Counted from the first letter of the stretch, positions 16,810 through 23,329 are shown. The stretch is 27,592 nucleotides of DNA from an uncultured Oscillospiraceae bacterium (GCA_947522735.1 CANNTZ010000030.1:1-27592), one strand, 5' to 3'. Notes: generated by a model from the letters alone, not told the origin. Numbers and translations are program-made.

Positions 16810-16838
16810 ATTATATCAAAAAGTCCCTGCGCTGTCAA
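16810..16838 (-). promoter_or_regulatory. Consensus sigma-A promoter of the serine hydrolase gene
   Basis: On the minus strand a perfect TTGACA (16833-16838), 17-bp spacer and perfect TATAAT (16810-16815). The leader is only about 30 nt. Strong constitutive expression is expected unless repressed. Confidence 0.9.
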
Positions 16839-16929
16839 GCTGTGTAAAACAGTTTAGTTATAGTCCTCCGCTCTTGAAGCCGCCCGGCTTTTACCCCGCT
16901 TCATCTTCATCATTGCCCGCCGCCGGATA

Positions 16930-16981
16930 AATCGTTTTTTATGTCTTTTTCTGACGCCTGCATCCGCCGCAAAAAACGATT
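16930..16981. repeat. 11-bp perfect inverted repeat next to the smpB promoter
   Basis: AATCGTTTTTT (16930-16940) and AAAAAACGATT (16971-16981) are exact reverse complements, 30 bp apart. The right arm overlaps the first two bases of the -35 box of the plus-strand promoter. It could be an operator or a termination-like palindrome; no regulator can be assigned. The 490-bp stretch 16775-17265 otherwise holds two promoters and the leader RNA candidate. Confidence 0.6.
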
Positions 16982-17008
16982 GACAAGCCGGGAAAAAGAG
17001 GCTATAAT
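16980..17008 (+). promoter_or_regulatory. Consensus sigma-A promoter upstream of smpB
   Basis: A perfect TTGACA (16980-16985), 17-bp spacer and perfect TATAAT (17003-17008). The predicted start near 17015 is about 250 nt before the smpB ATG, leaving a long leader. Confidence 0.9.
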
Positions 17009-17057
17009 AATGAAAGAACGAATGTATGCGCATCCGGCGGCCTGTCGGTTGGACATT

Positions 17058-17242
17058 GGCCCGCAACGGAGGCCGAGGCTTTTTTAAGGATATTTTCTCC
17101 GCCGGCGCTGCGATAGGCAAGCCTTATCCTCCGGAAGGCCGGACGCGCTTGGTCGGCGTTTTGGCGGGCGGTTGGATTATTACATTGCATTATACCACCG
17201 GCGAGGGGATTTGCCCGCAAACAGCGGCGAGCCTCCCCGGGC
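17058..17242 (+). ncRNA. Candidate structured leader or small RNA upstream of smpB
   Basis: Between a consensus promoter and smpB lies about 250 nt without a credible gene. Its ends pair: GCCCG (17059-17063) with CGGGC (17238-17242) and GGAGGC (17068-17073) with GCCTCC (17231-17236). After two opposed unpaired stretches of 26 and 27 nt, CGCCGG (17100-17105) pairs with CCGGCG (17198-17203). The apical part has smaller hairpins: GATAGGC with GCC(T)TATC, and CCGG-AAGG-CCGG. A long rod with a large symmetric internal bubble resembles the general architecture of 6S RNA, but I cannot match its sequence to that family. A 73-codon open frame crosses it with no ribosome binding site. An untranslated regulatory leader of smpB is equally possible. 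Confidence 0.35.
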
Positions 17243-17265
17243 GATAAAATCAAAGGAGGTGCGTC

Positions 17266-17736
17266 ATGGCTGAAAGAGAATCCACAAAGACGATAGCACT
17301 CAACCGCCAGGCGCGCCACAACTACTTTGTGGAGGACAGCTACGAGGCCGGCATCGAGCTGTGCGGCACCGAGGTTAAATCGATGCGCCAGGGCGCGGTC
17401 AATCTCAAGGACAGTTGGTGTGATTTTTCAAACGGCGAGCTTTACGTCAAGGGGATGCACGTCAGCCCCTACGAAAAGGGCAACATCTTCAACCGCGACC
17501 CGCTGCGCCCTCGCCGTCTGCTGCTTCACAAGCGCGAGATCCTCAAGCTGTTCGGGCAGGTCAAGCAGCAGGGCTACACTCTGATACCGCTCTCGCTATA
17601 CTTCAAGGGCTCGCGCGTCAAGGTGCAGGTGGGGCTGTGCAAAGGCAAAAAGCTGTATGATAAACGCGATGACATGGCAAAACGCGACGCGCTTCGTGAG
17701 GCCAGTCGTGCGGTAAAAGAAAGGTCGAACGGATAA
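17266..17736 (+). CDS. smpB: SmpB: tmRNA-binding protein
   Basis: SmpB binds the tRNA-like domain of tmRNA and carries it into stalled ribosomes, with its C-terminal tail reading the empty mRNA channel. The 156-residue product shows the family core: LNRQARHNYFVEDSYEAGI, GTEVKSMRQGAVNLKDSW, RPRRLLLHKREI, QQGYTLIPLSLYFK and the basic tail KLYDKRDDMAKRDALRE. The start ATG is 6-7 nt after AAAGGAGG. The next gene starts directly after its stop, and ssrA follows 915 bp downstream, so both trans-translation components are in one locus. Confidence 0.98.
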   Translation: MAERESTKTIALNRQARHNYFVEDSYEAGIELCGTEVKSMRQGAVNLKDSWCDFSNGELYVKGMHVSPYEKGNIFNRDPLRPRRLLLHKREILKLFGQVKQQGYTLIPLSLYFKGSRVKVQVGLCKGKKLYDKRDDMAKRDALREASRAVKERSNG

Positions 17737-18588
17737 ATGCTTCACAAGAGAATCGATATAAACCTCGACTACGAGAGGCTTGGACTTGAAAAATCCGGCA
17801 GCTACCAGCCCACGCTCGAGTGCTTCATCCCGCACAACGCGCGCGTCCCCGCTGCAAAGCGCCCCGCGGTCGTCATCTGCCCCGGCGGCGGCTACGCTTT
17901 CACCAGCGACCGCGAGGGCGAGCCGATAGCGCTCTCTTTCCTGAACGAGGGCTTTGTCTGCTTCGTTCTCTGGTACAGCGTCAGCAATCCCGACGACGGC
18001 ACCGTCGCACGCTTTCCGGTCTCGCTCCTCGAGGCTCTCACCGCCATCGCTACGGTTCGCGAAAACGCCGAGGAGTGGCTGATCGATCCCGATAAAATAT
18101 TCGTCTGCGGCTTTTCCGCGGGCGGTCATCTTGCGGCGAGCGTCGCGACTCTTTGGAACCGCGATTTTGTCAGGTCAGCGCTCGGTTATCATTGCAACGA
18201 GCACAAGCCCGACGGCGCCATCCTCTGCTATCCGGTCATCTCCTCCGGCACTTGGGCGCACCGCGGCTCTTTCGAGTGCCTGCTCGGCGACAGGGTCAAC
18301 GACCCTGAGGTCTTGGAATCCGTCTCGCTTGAAAAGCAGGTTTCCTCCGACACTCCCCCCTGTTTTCTCGTTCACACCTTCACCGACGACGGTGTGCCGG
18401 TCAAAAACTCCATCGATTTTGCATCTGCTCTCGCGGAGACCGGCGTACCGTTTGAGCTGCACGTCTTTCCGAACGGTCCCCACGGCTTTGCCCGTGCAGA
18501 CGGCCTCACCGCGTATGAGGGCAGCTGCGTCATTCCGGAGTGCGCCGTATGGCCCTCCATGGCGGCACGCTGGGCGCGCAACCTGTAA
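17737..18588 (+). CDS. Alpha/beta hydrolase (acetyl-xylan-esterase-like, dienelactone hydrolase fold)
   Basis: A 283-residue cytoplasmic hydrolase with no signal peptide. The oxyanion motif CPGGGY lies at 49-53, the nucleophile elbow GFSAGGH at 125-131 (Ser127), and the likely acid and base are Asp217/218 (TFTDDGVP) and His249 (NGPHGF). This set is typical of small carbohydrate and xylan acetyl esterases of gut Firmicutes; the true substrate is unknown. Its ATG follows the smpB stop with no gap and with only a weak AAAGG about 11 nt upstream, suggesting translational coupling to smpB. It separates smpB from ssrA, which usually adjoin. Confidence 0.85.
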   Translation: MLHKRIDINLDYERLGLEKSGSYQPTLECFIPHNARVPAAKRPAVVICPGGGYAFTSDREGEPIALSFLNEGFVCFVLWYSVSNPDDGTVARFPVSLLEALTAIATVRENAEEWLIDPDKIFVCGFSAGGHLAASVATLWNRDFVRSALGYHCNEHKPDGAILCYPVISSGTWAHRGSFECLLGDRVNDPEVLESVSLEKQVSSDTPPCFLVHTFTDDGVPVKNSIDFASALAETGVPFELHVFPNGPHGFARADGLTAYEGSCVIPECAVWPSMAARWARNL

Positions 18589-18651
18589 TCAACGGCAACT
18601 CCTCAGCAACACAGCGTTTTCACCGGCTGAGCCATGTCTCGGCCGCAGCAT

Positions 18652-19000
18652 GGGGGCGTAATGGTTTCGACGGGGATCTTAAAGATCAAATAGCGGGCAG
18701 AGATAGCGGGAACTCTTTAAACGCCGCAATTTTAAAAATAAACGCTGAAGATAATTTAGCACTCGCTGCCTAAATTAGGCAGCCGTCTCTCCCGTGAGGA
18801 CCACGGCACGGACAGAGGCGTCGATTAGTGGTGAACGATTTGCGCCCGCGCCTCGAAGCGTAAATTGTATCAGGGGCTACTAATCCCGGAAGCCTGTTTA
18901 TCGGCGCCCGGGAAAGGGAATTTCAAAAGATAAACTGCGCCCGGAGAAATTTGTTCCGCGAGGTTTTCGGACGGGGGTTCGACTCCCCCCGCCTCCACCA
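18652..19000 (+). ncRNA. ssrA: tmRNA (SsrA)
   Basis: A one-piece tmRNA of 349 nt. The 5' end GGGGGCG pairs with the 3' CGCCTCC that precedes an encoded ACCA. The conserved 5' TGGTTTCGAC and the T-arm GGGTTCGACTCCC are visible. The tag reading frame runs from the probable resume codon GCC at 18723 to TAA at 18771-18773 and encodes AAILKINAEDNLALAA, ending in the ALAA degradation signal; it is followed by the CTGCC/GGCAG hairpin. Pseudoknot segments follow. No sigma-A promoter is visible between the hydrolase stop (18588) and the 5' end, so it is probably processed from the smpB transcript, or its promoter is weak or lies inside the hydrolase gene. Confidence 0.97.
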
Positions 19001-19001
19001 T

Positions 19002-19040
19002 AAGTCCACCGTAATTTTGATAGAATTACGGTGGACTTTT
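19002..19040 (+). terminator. Rho-independent terminator of ssrA
   Basis: A perfect 15-bp stem (AAGTCCACCGTAATT 19002-19016 with AATTACGGTGGACTT 19024-19038) with a 7-nt loop, ending in TTTT. It directly follows the ACCA end of tmRNA. Confidence 0.93.
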
Positions 19041-19094
19041 CCTATGCCCGAAAGCCGCTTGAAATAAGGATTTCCGGCTGTTTCAGCATATTGC

Positions 19095-19129
19095 GAACCC
19101 CGCTGCGGAGCAATTCCGCGGCGGGGTTC
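19095..19129. repeat. GC-rich 14-bp hairpin
   Basis: GAACCCCGC (19095-19103) pairs with GCGGGGTTC (19121-19129), continued by T-G and GCGG/CCGC pairs around a 7-nt loop. It is followed by CGTGCTTTTGC, so it might be a weak terminator for an insertion now lost, or a second stop for ssrA. Confidence 0.45.
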
Positions 19130-19167
19130 CGTGCTTTTGCGAGGATTGCTGCTTTCGATTCCACTGT

Positions 19168-19224
19168 AATCGTTAAACAGCCGAGTAATCGTTGAACTAC
19201 TGTGGGTATTCGTTAAACAGCCGA
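19168..19224 (+). repeat. Three imperfect AATCGTTAAACAGC repeats at about 20-bp spacing
   Basis: Copies begin at 19168, 19187 and 19208; the first and third share 15 identical bases (TCGTTAAACAGCCGA, 19170-19184 and 19210-19224), 40 bp apart, and the middle copy is diverged. The third runs into the hsdS fragment. They could be binding sites of an integrase or regulator from a lost element. Three copies are too few and too close for CRISPR. Confidence 0.5.
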
Positions 19225-19505
19225 ATTCCGATAATACTCCTTATGAGAAAATCGGCGATGAAGTGCGGTCGCTGGCGGACTTAGCCCCTTTTGAGGTACC
19301 TTCATCTTGGGAATGGTACCGTGTGGGCAATCTCTTCTCAAATATGTCTGGGCTTGCGTACAAAAAGGACGCTCTCGCCATAAAGGCTGACAAAATGACA
19401 AGGGTACTGCGCGGCGGAAATATCGGTGAGGAGCAGTTCTATTTTAAGGGCAACAATGTTTTCATCTCAAGTGAACGGGAACTTAGCGATTCAGCCATTC
19501 CTTGA
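19212..19505 (+). pseudogene. Fragment of a type I restriction-modification specificity subunit (hsdS)
   Basis: About 97 codons resembling the linker and start of a target-recognition domain of HsdS: SDNTPYEKIGDEVRSL, then PFEVPSSWEWYRVGNLFSNMSGL and MTRVLRGGNIGEEQFYFKGNNVFISSE. The family protein is about 400 residues with two such domains, so most of the gene is missing. There is no proper start; the first in-frame GTG (19263) lacks a ribosome binding site and lies after the similarity begins. The homology stops near 19475, where the sequence joins the 3' end of the convergent HIT gene, and the frame ends at 19505. It is a remnant with no expected function. Confidence 0.78.
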
Positions 19506-19944
19506 GCCGAATAAACACTTCTTCTTTATCCTTGGCAGATATTGATCCGCTTTTATTCACTGCATAATGATGGCCAAACTCGCTATCAATATAAGTGCTT
19601 CCATTAACCATCACGGGTTTATCATATCTTGGCCTAACATGAATATGAAGATGAGGATTAGGTTCTGATTCTTTATAAAAACTATTCATCAAGCAACTCC
19701 AATTACATAGAGTTGCTCCTAAAACCCGCTTTATACAGGTCTCCACTTTACAAATCAAATCGCGAAGCTCTTCCCATTCATCATCTGTTAGCTCTGTCAT
19801 TGAACAACGGTGACGCTTCAAAACCAAAATACATCTCCCGATATAATCTTGTTCATCCGAAAGAAAAACAGACCAAAATGTACTCTCGTACACCTGAAAC
19901 CGTTTATCTTCTTCAGAAAGATTGCACCAATCACAATTCTCCAT
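19483..19944 (-). CDS. HIT-family (histidine triad) nucleotide hydrolase-like protein
   Basis: A 153-residue protein with the histidine triad H98-L-H-I-H102 (HLHIHVRPRYDKP), the catalytic signature of HIT hydrolases that act on nucleoside phosphoramidates or dinucleotides. The N-terminal CDWC could bind zinc together with later residues. The start ATG has AGGTAAG 6 nt upstream, and a TATAAT at 19981-19986 (minus strand) may be its -10 box. The gene is clearly more AT-rich than the flanking housekeeping genes, and its 3' end overlaps the broken hsdS by 23 bp. This suggests arrival by transfer, followed by or causing disruption of hsdS. The gene itself looks intact. Confidence 0.82.
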   Translation of the reverse strand: MENCDWCNLSEEDKRFQVYESTFWSVFLSDEQDYIGRCILVLKRHRCSMTELTDDEWEELRDLICKVETCIKRVLGATLCNWSCLMNSFYKESEPNPHLHIHVRPRYDKPVMVNGSTYIDSEFGHHYAVNKSGSISAKDKEEVFIRLKEWLNR

Positions 19945-20074
19945 TTTGCTTACCTACACAATCCCGATTTTTCATCGTCTATTATACCGCCGAGATATGA
20001 ACATTTCTACCGATAAAAAAACAGCCGGGACGCCCCGACTTCCACAACTTACCCCTCAAACGCCAACTTCCCCC

Positions 20075-20461
20075 TCAATCGGCAAAATCGGCGGAGGAAA
20101 AATTAAATTGTATCAATCTCGGTGTTTTTATATCCGCAATGGACTCGCCGAGCCTGGGCTTAATCATCTGCACCATGAAGCCTATGACAGCACGGGGCGT
20201 GTATAACTCACCGGAGTTACCGGCGCTCTGCAAACTGCTGAGGATCGTTTCGTAAATCTTGCCGAAGGCGTGGCGGTCCTCGTATTCCTCAAAGTCGATC
20301 TCGTCAATGACATTGATGACCAGACGAAGCAGGATGCCGTCCTTCATGTAGTTGTTGTCCTCAAAGGCCGTGCGGACGATGATCTGGCTCATGGGGGTGT
20401 TTTCATCGATTGCGATGGCTTTTAGGGTCGGAAATAGACTCGACGACATGATTCCCAACAA
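20075..20461 (-). pseudogene. Fragment of a type I restriction-modification methylase subunit (hsdM)
   Basis: A 128-codon frame matching the middle of HsdM: a helical stretch ending in EYEDRHAFGKIYETILSSLQ, then GNSGELYTPRAVIGFMVQM and KPRLGESIAD. In complete HsdM the next residues are the SAM motif DPACGTGGF; here the sequence changes to unrelated residues and stops, so the catalytic domain is lost. The N-terminal domain is incomplete too, and a stop lies upstream in frame. It is on the opposite strand to the hsdS fragment, whereas intact systems are co-oriented, so the locus was rearranged as well as truncated. Confidence 0.8.
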
Positions 20462-20558
20462 ACTGCCGAAGAATATTCGTGCTATCTACGACAACTCCCA
20501 CAAAGATTAAAAGCTGTCCTGACCCTATATGGAAACCGGAGAGCAACTACGAAAGCGA

Positions 20559-20613
20559 TGCACCCCCTCAAATTAAGAACTGCACCCCCCTCTAAATCGA
20601 AGTTGCACCCCCT
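20559..20613. repeat. Three TGCACCCCC repeats; probable insertion-sequence end
   Basis: TGCACCCCC occurs at 20559, 20581 and 20604, spaced 22 and 23 bp (GGGGGTGCA on the minus strand). Regularly spaced terminal repeats of this kind are typical of IS21-family ends, where they bind the transposase. No transposase gene is present, so this would be a solo end left by a deletion. The stretch 20462-20713 otherwise has no gene, only a 20-codon open frame on the plus strand at 20449-20511. Confidence 0.4.
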
Positions 20614-20645
20614 TGACGGGTTTCTATCAAAATTACGGTTCTTTG

Positions 20646-20703
20646 CCAAACAGCAAAAACCGCTTGAAATCAAGCGGTTTTTCTTTTTGCTCTGCAAGAA
20701 AAT
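20646..20703. terminator. Bidirectional terminator after buk; copy 1 of a 58-bp repeat
   Basis: A stem AACCGCTTGA/TCAAGCGGTT (about 20658-20679) is flanked by T-tracts on both strands. On the minus strand it follows the buk stop (20714) and should terminate ptb-buk. The 58-bp segment is 54/58 identical to 27511-27568, downstream of the tRNA. Confidence 0.85.
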
Positions 20704-20713
20704 TTCCGGCGCT

Positions 20714-21805
20714 TCATGTGCGATATTCTAAAATCTCCTCCTGACCGCGCAGCACACGCAGCGCCCCCATCGCCAGAGCAAGCATCTCATCCTCGCCGGG
20801 ATAGATATGCACAGGCGCGATGTAGCCGACCTGCTCTATGATCCGATCCATGAGATGCTTGTCGTGAGCCAGACCTCCGGTGAGCAGGATGGCATCGACC
20901 CTGCCGTGCAGCACAACGCTCATCGCGCCGATTTCCTTGGAAATCTGATAAGCCATGCCGCGATAGGCGCGCTCCGCAGCCCTGTCTCCCGCCTCGACAC
21001 GCTTTTCGATGATACGACCGTCATTGGTTCCCGTATAGGCCATGAGACCGCATTGCGACATGTAAAAGCGGCGCTGCTCCTCAAAGGTGTCGCCATAGCG
21101 GTGCTCAAAGGCCGCACGCAGCACCTGTAAAACGGGCAGTCTGCCCGAACGCTCGGCGGTATAGGGGCCGTCGCCCTCCAGCCCGTTGTTTACGTCCACA
21201 ACCCTGCCCTTCAGGTGCGCGCCAACGGTGACGCCGCCGCCTATGTGGGCAACAATGAGGTTCAGCGTGTCATACGGACTGCCTGTGTCCTCGGCGTAGC
21301 GCTTGGCAATGGCCTTGTGATTGAGTGCGTGGAACACTGAGCGCCGCGGAAAATCCGGATGGCCGGACAGGTGTGCGACATCGGACATTTCGTCAATCAC
21401 GGGCGGATCAACGATAAAAGCAGGCTTATTATTCTGTTTGCCGATCTCCGCTGCAAGTATGCCGCCCAGATTGCAGACGTGCGTACCGAAGCGGCACTCG
21501 CGCAGGTCGCGCAGCATTTCGTCGTTGACAGCGTATGTGCCGCCGGGGATGGGGTATACCAGTCCGCCGCGACCAACCACGGCATCGAAGCTCTCGAGCG
21601 CATGACCGCGGCTGCTCAGGTAGTCAAGTATCAGCGGCTTGCGCATGGCGGCGTTTTCCTCCATGCTGTGAATCCCCTCCATTTCCTCGCGCGAATGGAG
21701 GAACGCGTGCTCCAGCAGCTTTTGAGTACCTTCGTAGACGGCGATCTTGGTGGAGATGGAGCCGAAATTCAGTACGAGCAGCTTATAATCATTGTGTTCT
21801 GTCAA
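20714..21805 (-). CDS. buk: Butyrate kinase (acyl kinase)
   Basis: A 363-residue ASKHA-fold kinase that converts butyryl-phosphate (or branched-chain acyl-phosphate) and ADP to the acid and ATP. N-terminal phosphate loop NFGSISTKIAVYE, VGRGGLVYPIPGGTYAVN, the central HIGGGVTVGAHLKGRVVDVNN and a C-terminal LLTGGLAHDK are characteristic, and the length is normal. The start is a TTG at 21803-21805, 6 nt after AAAGGAG, giving MTEHNDYKLLVLNFGS; it overlaps ptb by 17 bp, showing translational coupling. The frame is open further upstream inside ptb but without family similarity. Butyrate versus branched-chain (isobutyrate, isovalerate) preference cannot be read from sequence. Confidence 0.95.
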   Translation of the reverse strand: MTEHNDYKLLVLNFGSISTKIAVYEGTQKLLEHAFLHSREEMEGIHSMEENAAMRKPLILDYLSSRGHALESFDAVVGRGGLVYPIPGGTYAVNDEMLRDLRECRFGTHVCNLGGILAAEIGKQNNKPAFIVDPPVIDEMSDVAHLSGHPDFPRRSVFHALNHKAIAKRYAEDTGSPYDTLNLIVAHIGGGVTVGAHLKGRVVDVNNGLEGDGPYTAERSGRLPVLQVLRAAFEHRYGDTFEEQRRFYMSQCGLMAYTGTNDGRIIEKRVEAGDRAAERAYRGMAYQISKEIGAMSVVLHGRVDAILLTGGLAHDKHLMDRIIEQVGYIAPVHIYPGEDEMLALAMGALRVLRGQEEILEYRT

Positions 21806-22718
21806 GGGCTTCTCCTTTCTTTGCCACCAGTGCAAGCGCCAGAGCAATGGAATTTGCCTTGGTCTGATCACTGTCTGCACGGGATGTAACAATCACGGGC
21901 GCCTTTGCGCCTACTATAAGGCCGGCAACCTTTGCGCGGGCGAAGAAAACCAGAGCCTTATAAAATATATTGCCGGTTTCGATGTTCGGCACAAGCAGCA
22001 CGTCTGCGCGGCCTGCGTTGGGATCGGTGATGCCCTTGCGTTTCACAGCCGCAACGCTGATGGCATTATCCAATGCGACTGGGCCGACGACGGTGCAGCC
22101 TGTCAGCTCTCCGGCCCGGGCCGCTTCGACCAGCGCGGCGGCGTCGAGTGTGGCAGGCATTTTGCTGTTGATTTTTTCGACGGCGCAGAGACAGGCGACA
22201 ACCGGGCTTGCATTTCCAATGGCGTTTGCAACCCTGACGGCGTTTCGGATAATCTCCTTCTTCGCCTCAAGATCGGGAGCTATGTTCATCGCCGAGTCGG
22301 TCAACAACAGCAGCCGTTCAAAGCCGGGAATTTCAAACAGCGCCACATGGGACAGTAGCTTTGCATCGCGCAGACCGATCTCCTTATCCAGAACAGCCTT
22401 GAGTATAACGGCGGTATCGACGATGCCCTTCATCACAGCGTCGGCCTCTCCGTTTCTCACAAGCGAAACGGCGGCTCGGCAGGCTGCGGCCTCGTCCGGC
22501 TCGTCGATGATGCGGTAGTTCGTCGGATCAATGCCGTGCTCTGCCGCAATCCGGCGAATCTGTGCCTCGTTGCCAATCAGAATGACGTCGGCAATATTCG
22601 AGCTTCGCACGTTCTCGACGGCGAGCAGCACATGATCGTCCTGTGCACAGGCAACGGCAAGGCGGCGTGCCCCCCGCGCCCTTGCCATCTCGCGGAGCGA
22701 TTCGATAGATTGGATCAT
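21789..22718 (-). CDS. ptb: Phosphate butyryltransferase
   Basis: A 309-residue acyltransferase of the PTA/PTB family, exchanging CoA of butyryl-CoA for phosphate. Family features include KGIVDTAVILKAVLDKEIGL, HVALFEIPGFERLLLLTDSAMNI, GPVALDNAIS and the C-terminal GLIVGAKAPVIVTSRADSD. Together with buk it makes one ATP per acyl-CoA. The ATG at 22718 has AAGGAGA 8 nt upstream. It is preceded by a leader of about 255 nt with hairpins and a palindromic operator candidate at the start point. No other butyrate-pathway gene (thl, crt, bcd) is in the window. Confidence 0.96.
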   Translation of the reverse strand: MIQSIESLREMARARGARRLAVACAQDDHVLLAVENVRSSNIADVILIGNEAQIRRIAAEHGIDPTNYRIIDEPDEAAACRAAVSLVRNGEADAVMKGIVDTAVILKAVLDKEIGLRDAKLLSHVALFEIPGFERLLLLTDSAMNIAPDLEAKKEIIRNAVRVANAIGNASPVVACLCAVEKINSKMPATLDAAALVEAARAGELTGCTVVGPVALDNAISVAAVKRKGITDPNAGRADVLLVPNIETGNIFYKALVFFARAKVAGLIVGAKAPVIVTSRADSDQTKANSIALALALVAKKGEALDRTQ

Positions 22719-22802
22719 AGGAAAATCTCCTTCATACAAGCAAAACGGATTCCAATAAAGCAATAATTTTCCAAAAGCTCAAACACGTAGTAATAAGAGA
22801 AA

Positions 22803-22838
22803 GCGCATAGACCGATATCAACAGCTCAGTCTATGCGC
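22803..22838 (-). promoter_or_regulatory. Hairpin in the ptb leader, attenuator-like
   Basis: A perfect 10-bp stem (GCGCATAGAC 22803-22812 with GTCTATGCGC 22829-22838) around a 16-nt loop, followed on the minus strand by TTTCTCTTATT. The T-tract is interrupted, so termination would be partial. Upstream in the same leader, GCCATG and CATGGC segments can pair around a TTGCA-AATG-TGCAA hairpin. No known riboswitch class is recognised. Confidence 0.5.
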
Positions 22839-22960
22839 CGGCACAAATAATATTAATATGTTTTCCAAATAGTTGAGAGCCATGCCGGCATTGCACATTT
22901 GCAAGCCCACATCGGATCCCGCGGAAAAGAGACATGGCGTTACCCCCAATCAGCGCTTGT

Positions 22961-22978
22961 CAGATAAATACTTATCTG
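22961..22978. promoter_or_regulatory. Palindromic operator candidate for ptb-buk
   Basis: CAGATAA-ATAC-TTATCTG is a perfect 7-bp inverted repeat with a 4-bp centre, placed right at the predicted ptb start point (about 22973), just downstream of the -10 box. That is a typical repressor position. No cognate regulator gene is in the window. Confidence 0.6.
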
Positions 22979-22979
22979 C

Positions 22980-23007
22980 ATAATAAGTTTAACGCTTTTG
23001 ATTACAA
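22980..23007 (-). promoter_or_regulatory. Putative ptb-buk promoter
   Basis: On the minus strand TTGTAA (23002-23007), 16 bp, TATTAT (22980-22985). It is a moderate match. The 611-bp intergenic region 22719-23329 between the divergent ptb and SASP genes otherwise contains the ptb leader and SASP promoter candidates and no gene. Confidence 0.5.
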
Positions 23008-23208
23008 TTATCAACATATTTAACAGAAACAGTGTGTGACTTTTCTGTGAACATCAGGCCGGGAAACGAGCCGCACGCCTCAACATCGCAGCGCTCCGCC
23101 GCACAGGCATTTCGTTTTTTTATTATCCCTTCGCGCCGTTTATGCGGTCAAGCCCGTTCTCCGGCGTCGCGTGCCGGAAAAACGCAGCTTGATTGACAAA
23201 TTTTTTCA

Positions 23209-23237
23209 TTCATATAAATTTCCCGCCCGCTTATAAT
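23209..23237 (+). promoter_or_regulatory. Possible SASP promoter
   Basis: TTCATA (23209-23214), 17 bp, TATAAT (23232-23237) fits a sigma-A-like layout. SASP genes are normally read by forespore sigma-G; CATATAA motifs occur at 23211 and near 23257, but I cannot place a convincing sigma-G -35 box. The assignment is tentative. Confidence 0.35.
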
Positions 23238-23329
23238 ATTACTGCAAACGCGATTTCATATAAATCAGCGCGCGCAACGACCGCAGGCACAACGCCGCGG
23301 CGTACGATCTGTTAAAGGAGTTGAAACTA

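Noticed and set aside
17026..17247. 73-codon open frame in the smpB leader
   Set aside because: No ribosome binding site before its ATG, no family resemblance, and its sequence is better explained by paired RNA segments. It is kept only as an alternative to the RNA candidate.
17002..17319. 105-codon minus-strand open frame across the smpB leader
   Set aside because: It crosses the consensus promoter and the smpB start and has no start signals.
20449..20511. 20-codon plus-strand frame beginning MIPNKLPKNIRAIYD
   Set aside because: It may be a scrap of another gene from the lost element, but it is too short and lacks a ribosome binding site.
19168..20613. CRISPR-like repeats near the type I fragments
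   Set aside because: The repeats are imperfect, only three copies, with about 6-nt intervals or 22-bp periods and no cas genes; they do not fit a CRISPR array.
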